From Nitrososphaerales archaeon (GTDB taxonomy: Archaea > Thermoproteota > Nitrososphaeria > Nitrososphaerales > Gagatemarchaeaceae), in NCBI GenBank assembly GCA_030044375.1, contig JASHVX010000132.1, positions 1 through 10,841 on the forward strand: a stretch of DNA of 10,841 nucleotides. The letters run 5' to 3'. The translations under genes and the position numbers were made by a program. The notes below the pieces were generated by a model. That model worked only from the letters and a program-made list of their open reading frames with translations, searched no databases and was not told the DNA's origin. This document shows, piece by piece, positions 7,457 to 10,841 of this stretch (the first letter of the stretch is position 1; the number at the start of each line of letters is the position of its first letter).

Positions 7457-8662
7457 CTAGACCACTCCCAAGGAGACCAGGACCATGGCGATGAATATGT
7501 TCAGGAAGGCCAGCGCGAGCAGCTTGACCCACCCTGCGCGGAGGAGCATGTCGATCCTCACCCTGGGCAGGATGCTGCGGGGCAGCATCATGGCTATCAT
7601 GACTATCGTGGTCTTGATGAGGAACCATGCGACCCCTGGCACAGGCGCCGGGCCCAGCCAGCCTCCCAAGAAGAAGGTTGTGAACAGCCCTGCCAGGACG
7701 TACATCCTGGAGAAGTTCGCGAGCTGGAAGGTGCCGAACAGCATGCTCGTGTACTCGGTCTGCCAGCCGGCGACGAGCTCGCTGTCGGCTTCGGGGAGGT
7801 CGAAGGGAATCCTCTCCAGCTCGGCCAGAGACCCGATGAAGAACACTATGGCGCCGAGCGGCAGGAGGAAGATGAACCAGATGTTCGACTGGGCTGTGAC
7901 GATGCTCGGGCCCGGCGTGCACGGCTGGCTGCAGGGAGCGGGCGCAAGGTAGAGGGTGCCCGACAGGAGGACTGCTCCTAGAAGCGAAAGGATCATCGGG
8001 ATCTCGTAAGCCACCATCTGGTGAAGGGCCCTCAGGCCCCCGAGGAAGGGGTACTTGCTGTTGCTGGCCCACCCCGCGAGGAGGACGATGAGAGGAGAGA
8101 AGCCCAGGATCGCGAAGACGAGTATCGCGCCAACGCTGGGGTCGGCGATGTAAATCGTAGGCGACAGCGGGACGAGCGATATCAGGGCGCCTGCTACTGC
8201 CATGAGCGCGAACGGGATCGCCACGAAGATGGCGGTGTCGACCCCGTTAGGGATCACCATCTCCTTGAAGAGCAGCTTGAAGAAGTCCGCGAAGTTCTGG
8301 AGGATGCCTTCGACCTTGCCCGCGTACATGGGGCCCGTCCTCAACTGCACCTTCGCGGTGATCTTCCTCTCGACCCAGCCCATGAAGATGGTGCCGTAGA
8401 TTGCGACGAAGCTGAAACCGGGGAAGACGGAGAGGGCGAAGAGCGTCTTGAAGGGCTCCGTGGAGATGAGGCCGAGCTGCCAAGAGATGAAGCTGAACGG
8501 CTTCACCGTAGCGAGCGCGAACAGGTCCGTCGGGAGGTGGAGCTCGGCGTATAGCAGATAGTAGACGGGTATGGCTATGAAGGGCAGGATAAGGAGCGCC
8601 CAGAACACTATCTTCAGGATTCTCTTGACGAAATCCTCGAAGGTTAGGATGGGCTTCGACAA
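7457..8662 (-). CDS. nuoH: NuoH, quinone-site membrane subunit of complex I
   Basis: This is a 401-residue membrane protein that anchors the hydrophilic arm and forms much of the quinone channel. Signatures: GWVERKITAKVQLRTGPMYAG at 95-115 (the family form is ERK..AR.Q.R.GP), GILQNFADFFKLLFKE at 119-134, RALHQMVAYEIPM at 211-223, and AELERIPFDLPEADSELVAGWQTEYTSM at 280-307, the long acidic E-channel loop. LPRVRIDML at 365-373 is the family's usual end motif. It is longer than typical bacterial NuoH (~325-350). The extra length is about 60 N-terminal residues with an additional hydrophobic segment (18-38) and a loop at 240-258 with two cysteines, C244 and C248. The start is TTG at 8662, about 20 nt below the predicted transcription start. 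No ATG or GTG in frame fits better, so the start is only moderately certain. Confidence 0.95.
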   Translation of the reverse strand: MSKPILTFEDFVKRILKIVFWALLILPFIAIPVYYLLYAELHLPTDLFALATVKPFSFISWQLGLISTEPFKTLFALSVFPGFSFVAIYGTIFMGWVERKITAKVQLRTGPMYAGKVEGILQNFADFFKLLFKEMVIPNGVDTAIFVAIPFALMAVAGALISLVPLSPTIYIADPSVGAILVFAILGFSPLIVLLAGWASNSKYPFLGGLRALHQMVAYEIPMILSLLGAVLLSGTLYLAPAPCSQPCTPGPSIVTAQSNIWFIFLLPLGAIVFFIGSLAELERIPFDLPEADSELVAGWQTEYTSMLFGTFQLANFSRMYVLAGLFTTFFLGGWLGPAPVPGVAWFLIKTTIVMIAMMLPRSILPRVRIDMLLRAGWVKLLALAFLNIFIAMVLVSLGVV

Positions 8663-8703
8663 ATTGCGGTCTGAGCCTTCAAGCCAGCGCTCATGTTTAC
8701 CGG

Positions 8704-8710
8704 TTATAAA
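8704..8710 (-). promoter_or_regulatory. TATA box of the nuoH-initiated operon
   Basis: Read on the minus strand, TTTATAA lies 41-48 nt upstream of the TTG start of nuoH and downstream of the aIF1 stop. An archaeal start site about 25 nt below it would fall near 8682, leaving a leader of about 20 nt. This supports transcription of the complex I genes independent of aIF1. No clear purine-rich BRE precedes it. Confidence 0.6.
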
Positions 8711-8737
8711 CGTGAGTAACGCAGAGCGTGCTTGGAC

Positions 8738-8749
8738 GGCTGCGCAGCC
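8738..8749. repeat. Perfect 12-bp palindrome after the aIF1 stop
   Basis: GGCTGCGCAGCC is a perfect inverted repeat directly behind the aIF1 stop codon (8751-8753) and about 30 nt upstream of the nuoH TATA box. It could form a short hairpin at the 3' end of aIF1 mRNA or be an operator for nuoH. There is no T-run after it, so it is not a convincing archaeal terminator. Confidence 0.4.
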
Positions 8750-8750
8750 T

Positions 8751-9047
8751 TCAGAGGACTTCTATCGAGCCCTCTGAGAATCCCTGTTGGACGAGCATCT
8801 TCGCTGCAGACTCCCTGTGGTCGCCCTGGAGTATCATCGTCCCGTCCTTCACCGTGCCTCCAGTAGCAAGGGAGCGCTTCATCTTGGAGCAGAGCTCGTG
8901 CATGTCCCTCTCGCTCATCTTCAGGCCCTCGATGACGGTCGTCGGCTTCCCGAACCTCCGCATCTCCATCCTTATCTTGACCCTGGCCTCCTCGCGGTCG
9001 AGCTCCGCGAGAATGTCCTGGAAGCCTTCGTCTAGGTCCTTGCTCAC
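8751..9047 (-). CDS. aIF1, SUI1-family translation initiation factor
   Basis: This 98-residue protein matches the SUI1/eIF1 family in length and motifs. The core begins at VKIRMEMRRFGKPTTVIEGL (23-42) and continues with ELCSKMKRSLATGGTVKDG (51-69) and ILQGDHRESAAKMLVQQGF (72-90), the basic loop and C-terminal helix of the family. aIF1 binds the small ribosomal subunit near the P site and helps select the start codon. It is a standard archaeal and eukaryotic factor, which supports an archaeal origin for the window. The start is GTG at 9047. It lies upstream of and in the same direction as nuoH, but a separate TATA box and an 88-nt gap suggest separate units. It diverges from the tRNA gene. Confidence 0.95.
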   Translation of the reverse strand: MSKDLDEGFQDILAELDREEARVKIRMEMRRFGKPTTVIEGLKMSERDMHELCSKMKRSLATGGTVKDGTMILQGDHRESAAKMLVQQGFSEGSIEVL

Positions 9048-9074
9048 TGTGTACGAAGGTGCGTGGGTTTCGGG

Positions 9075-9084
9075 CCTAATTAGG
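9075..9084. repeat. 10-bp palindrome in the aIF1 5' region
   Basis: CCTAATTAGG is a perfect palindrome between the aIF1 start codon and its predicted TATA box, near where transcription of aIF1 would begin. It may be a regulator site or chance in an AT-rich intergenic spot; nothing else in the window repeats it. Confidence 0.35.
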
Positions 9085-9099
9085 TTTTGGCCGTTACTG

Positions 9100-9106
9100 A
9101 TTTAAG
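9100..9106. promoter_or_regulatory. AT-rich element, possible shared TATA box for aIF1 and the tRNA
   Basis: The plus strand reads ATTTAAG and the minus strand CTTAAAT. On the plus strand it is about 27-33 nt upstream of the mature tRNA start (9133). On the minus strand it would place the aIF1 transcription start near 9078, about 30 nt before the GTG. Both distances suit archaeal TBP-dependent promoters, so one near-symmetric element could drive both divergent genes. Confidence 0.5.
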
Positions 9107-9147
9107 ACGTGGACACGGGACGATGAAAACGTGGGCCCGTAGCTCAG

Positions 9148-9164
9148 AGTCATCGGACGAGGAG
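9148..9164 (+). other. Putative D-loop tRNA intron (17 nt)
   Basis: The segment is flanked by a bulge-helix-bulge-like fold. A central helix pairs CTC (9143-9145) with GAG (9159-9161), with a G·G mismatch as the fourth pair. The 5' bulge is AG^A (9146-9148), the inner helix is GTC/GAC (9149-9151 with 9156-9158) closed by the loop ATCG, and the 3' bulge is AG^T (9163-9165). Excision leaves the 10-nt D loop AGTTCGGTCA. Boundaries could shift by one base. Confidence 0.65.
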
Positions 9165-9188
9165 TTCGGTCAGAGCGACCGGCTCATA

Positions 9189-9201
9189 AGAAGCCTGAGG
9201 C
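9189..9201 (+). other. tRNA intron at canonical position 37/38 (13 nt)
   Basis: The 13-nt insert AGAAGCCTGAGGC follows A37. The central helix pairs CTCA (9183-9186) with TGAG (9196-9199). The two 3-nt bulges are TA^A (9187-9189) and GC^A (9200-9202). The outer helix is the anticodon stem itself, ACCGG/CCGGT. This is standard archaeal geometry at the standard position; the inner loop is only six nucleotides. Confidence 0.8.
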
Positions 9202-9207
9202 ACCGGT

Positions 9208-9227
9208 ACCAGCGCCGCTGGCGGGAA
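9208..9227 (+). other. Putative variable-region tRNA intron (20 nt)
   Basis: The insert holds a strong hairpin, CCAGC/GCTGG (9209-9213 with 9217-9221), with loop GCC. Beneath it CCG (9203-9205) can pair with CGG (9222-9224), followed by an A·G mismatch. The bulges are GT^A (9206-9208) and AA^C (9226-9228). Excision leaves the usual five-base variable region CGGTC. The alternative is a long class II-like variable arm, which would be odd for a CAU tRNA. Confidence 0.6.
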
Positions 9228-9288
9228 CGGTCCCCGGTTCAAATCCGGGCGGGCCCACTCCATAGAGCCTAGGGTCTCGACTGTTCGC

Positions 9289-10260
9289 TCACTCGGCAGG
9301 CTCGCTTGCCGTCACGGCCAGCACCGCTGTGGGCCTGATCCCGTGCACCTGCCTCAGCCTCTCTATCCTCCCGTGCTCCTCTCGTATGGACGGAGGGAGG
9401 TCCCTTACGGCCTCGCGCGGGAACTCCACCGGCGCGTAGTCTCTGTCGAACCGGATCAGGGTGGACCTGACCCTGTTGAAGCCCGACTGCGACACCAACG
9501 CTTCGAGCTCGCCGGGAGAGGGGACGTCGGCCTCCCATCCGATCCTCGTTCTCAGGCGGAGATACGCCATGTAGACCTCCTCGGGCGGCGTGTCAGCGGC
9601 TGGAGTCGACTCGGCTACGAGCAGGGTGCCTCCGGGCCCGAGCAGCCGCGCCGCCTCCAAGAATGTCCCGCTACGCTCCGCCTGGCTCATGATGTCCCTG
9701 ACCGCGTGCACGCAGGCTATCACCGGCACGCTATCTGAGCGCAGAGGGACGGAGGCCGAATCAGCCCTTAGACCCGACACCCGTCGGGCGAGCCCCAGAC
9801 TCTCCCTGGCCGAGTTGAACGTCCTCCACCAGCCTGGCCTTCGTTCGTCGCCCATCCTGTCTACGGCCATGACATTGGAACCGCTGAGCGCAGACGCGAA
9901 CGTGAAGTATCCTCTCCCGCAGGCTACGTCGAGGACGTCGGAACCGGCTGGGACGAACCTCTCGGTGAGTGCCAGCCTCTCTTGACCGATGCCGGACTCG
10001 CGGAAGAGGTCGTACGGCGTCACCCCGTGTTCGCCGGACAGGATGGCGAGCAGCCGCTCGCGCCGGACCTGGACGCCGGCGGCCTCAGCCTGCGAGGCGG
10101 GAAAGACTTCCTCGGAGAGGTCGCAGCCTAGGCCGATCTCTGCGCATATTCTGGGTATGGCTTGGCATGCGAGCGGGTATGCGAAGGCGTCCATCGGCGT
10201 GGACCCGCCCTGCTGAGGGATAAGCCCTGCACCGCCGAGCGCCGAAACCGCTTTACCCAT
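9289..10260 (-). CDS. Class I SAM-dependent methyltransferase, substrate unknown
   Basis: This 323-residue protein has a Rossmann-fold methyltransferase domain at about 105-220. Motif I is VLDVACGRGYF (109-119). The acidic residue of motif II is D134 in VMAVDRMG (130-137). A motif IV-like strand is VIACVHAVRDI (180-190), and the post-motif loop is LLGPGGTLLVAES (206-218). The first ~100 residues are unlike anything I recognise and end in GVTPYDLFRESGIGQERLALTERFVP (79-104), which may form a helical cap or substrate domain. A basic and aromatic C-terminal region (260-315) follows. The ATG at 10260 is used here, but the ATG at residue 23 (10194) is a reasonable alternative because residues 1-22 look like low-information glycine-rich sequence. 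It converges on the tRNA gene and diverges from the DUF72 gene with only 23 nt between starts. There is no clue to the methyl acceptor. Confidence 0.85.
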   Translation of the reverse strand: MGKAVSALGGAGLIPQQGGSTPMDAFAYPLACQAIPRICAEIGLGCDLSEEVFPASQAEAAGVQVRRERLLAILSGEHGVTPYDLFRESGIGQERLALTERFVPAGSDVLDVACGRGYFTFASALSGSNVMAVDRMGDERRPGWWRTFNSARESLGLARRVSGLRADSASVPLRSDSVPVIACVHAVRDIMSQAERSGTFLEAARLLGPGGTLLVAESTPAADTPPEEVYMAYLRLRTRIGWEADVPSPGELEALVSQSGFNRVRSTLIRFDRDYAPVEFPREAVRDLPPSIREEHGRIERLRQVHGIRPTAVLAVTASEPAE

Positions 10261-10283
10261 GTGCGTCGCGAGCTGTCAACGAA

Positions 10284-10841
10284 GTGAAGAGAGGGAAGGT
10301 CCTCGTGGGGGTGTCGGGCTTCAGCTATCCAGGATGGAGAGGCAGGTTCTACCCTGAAGGGACCAAGAGCGAGGAGTTCCTGTCATACTATTCAGGTCGA
10401 CTCGGCTGCGTGGAGATCAACAGCTCGTTCTACGCGGCTCCGAGCCAGTCGATGGTGGGGTCGTGGTCGGCGAAGACGGAGGAGGCCTTCATGTTCTGCT
10501 TCAAGGCGCCGAAGCAGATAACGCACGTTCTGAAGCTCGGCAAGAGCGCGCCGGAGGCGGCGGCCCGCTTCTCGAAGACCGTCGAGTCGATGGGTCCGAG
10601 GAAGGGGGCGCTCCTCTTCCAGCTTCCCCCGTACTTCAAACAGGACCTCAGCCTCCTCGAGGGCTTCTTGGCGAGCACGTCGGGGATAGCTGACAGGGTC
10701 TTCGAGTTCAGGCACGTTTCGTGGTTCCAAGAACCGACGTACCGCCTTCTAGACAGGAACGGAGCGGGGTTCTGCATAGCGGAAGGTGACGATGCCCCTA
10801 CCGTGACGAAGGTCACGGCAGGGCTCGCCTATGTGAGGCTG
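10284..10841 (+). CDS. DUF72 (YecE-like) family protein, 5' part only
   Basis: The visible 186 residues start at GTG 10284 and are cut by the right edge; the family is usually about 230-290 residues. The N-terminal signature VGVSGFSYPGWRGRFYPEG (8-26) and the following CVEINSSFYAAPS (42-54), with FMFCFKAPKQITH (69-81), FQLPPYFK (112-119) and FEFRHVSWF (140-148), are typical of this TIM-barrel family. Its biochemical role is not established as far as I know. A GTG start directly before KRGKVLVGVSGFS gives the normal N-terminus. CTTTA at 10251-10255 could be a weak TATA element for a nearly leaderless transcript. It is divergent from the methyltransferase gene, and both promoters must overlap the neighbouring coding sequence. 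Confidence 0.93.
   Translation, partial: MKRGKVLVGVSGFSYPGWRGRFYPEGTKSEEFLSYYSGRLGCVEINSSFYAAPSQSMVGSWSAKTEEAFMFCFKAPKQITHVLKLGKSAPEAAARFSKTVESMGPRKGALLFQLPPYFKQDLSLLEGFLASTSGIADRVFEFRHVSWFQEPTYRLLDRNGAGFCIAEGDDAPTVTKVTAGLAYVRL

Larger units (their letters stand above)
9133..9257 (+). tRNA. tRNA with CAU anticodon (elongator Met or Ile2), with three putative introns
   Basis: The acceptor stem is GGGCCCG (9133-9139) with CGGGCCC (9250-9256), followed by T8 and A9, and the discriminator base is A9257. The D stem is GCTC/GAGC (9142-9145 with 9173-9176). The anticodon stem is ACCGG/CCGGT (9178-9182 with 9203-9207), with loop CTCATAA and anticodon CAT at 9185-9187. The T arm is CCCGG-TTCAAAT-CCGGG (9233-9249). 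As written, the D loop has 27 nt, the anticodon loop 20 nt and the variable region 25 nt. Removing introns of 17, 13 and 20 nt gives a normal 75-nt tRNA with G18G19 and a G15-C48 pair. CCA is not encoded after base 73. G1-C72 argues against initiator tRNA; elongator Met and agmatidine-modified Ile2 cannot be told apart here. Confidence 0.88.

Noticed and set aside
8644..8694. Sixteen-codon ATG frame overlapping the nuoH start in another frame
   Set aside because: Its ATG lies upstream of the predicted transcription start (near 8682), so it is probably not in the mRNA.
9208..9232. Long class II variable arm as explanation for the extra tRNA bases
   Set aside because: A CAU anticodon belongs to Met or Ile tRNAs, which have short variable regions. 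The hairpin fits better as the inner helix of an intron, though RNA data would be needed to be certain.
9131..9262. Alternative tRNA ends with acceptor stem GTGGGCC and an encoded CCA at 9260-9262
   Set aside because: That register breaks the conserved T8-A9 spacing to the D stem and the seven-base link from the T arm. The GGGCCCG register with discriminator A fits every arm, so the CCA-like bases are coincidental.
10430..10816. Minus-strand open frames opposite the DUF72 gene
   Set aside because: The plus strand encodes clear DUF72 motifs across the whole stretch, and the antisense frames show no family resemblance.

Overview
The window looks like a piece of an archaeal chromosome, GC-rich in its protein genes. 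The evidence is an archaeal-type translation initiation factor aIF1, TATA-box promoters, a tRNA gene interrupted at positions that fold into bulge-helix-bulge splice motifs, and an 11-subunit-style complex I (NuoH-I-J-K-L-M class). The protein sequences and the gene order suggest the TACK/Thermoproteota side of the Archaea, perhaps a Thaumarchaeota-related lineage. That placement is an inference from general resemblance, not from a tree.

Positions 1-8662, all on the minus strand, carry the membrane-arm half of a respiratory complex I operon. In transcription order it reads nuoH, nuoI, nuoJ, nuoK, an antiporter-like NuoM-family gene, nuoL, and a second, canonical nuoM that runs off the left edge. 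The genes are tightly packed, with ATGA or GTGA start/stop overlaps at nuoJ/nuoK, nuoM-like/nuoL and nuoL/nuoM. Two features stand out. First, nuoI is split by a complete 369-residue intein with a LAGLIDADG homing endonuclease domain, inserted exactly before the first cysteine of the second 4Fe-4S motif. Second, there are three antiporter-like subunits before the place where nuoN would be expected, and NuoL has roughly 25-28 extra residues in its C-terminal lateral-helix region. This is the signature described for enlarged complex I variants with a fourth proton-pumping subunit. The operon starts at nuoH with its own TATA box; nuoA-D are not upstream.

Positions 8751-9262 hold a gene for aIF1 (minus strand) and a divergent tRNA gene with a CAU anticodon (plus strand). 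One AT-rich element between them may serve both promoters. The tRNA can only be folded into a normal cloverleaf by removing three short introns: 17 nt in the D loop, 13 nt at 37/38 and 20 nt in the variable region.

Positions 9289-10841 hold a class I SAM-dependent methyltransferase of unknown substrate (minus strand) and, divergent from it, the 5' part of a DUF72/YecE-family gene (plus strand) cut by the right edge. No insertion sequence, CRISPR array or gene-free stretch over 300 bases is present.
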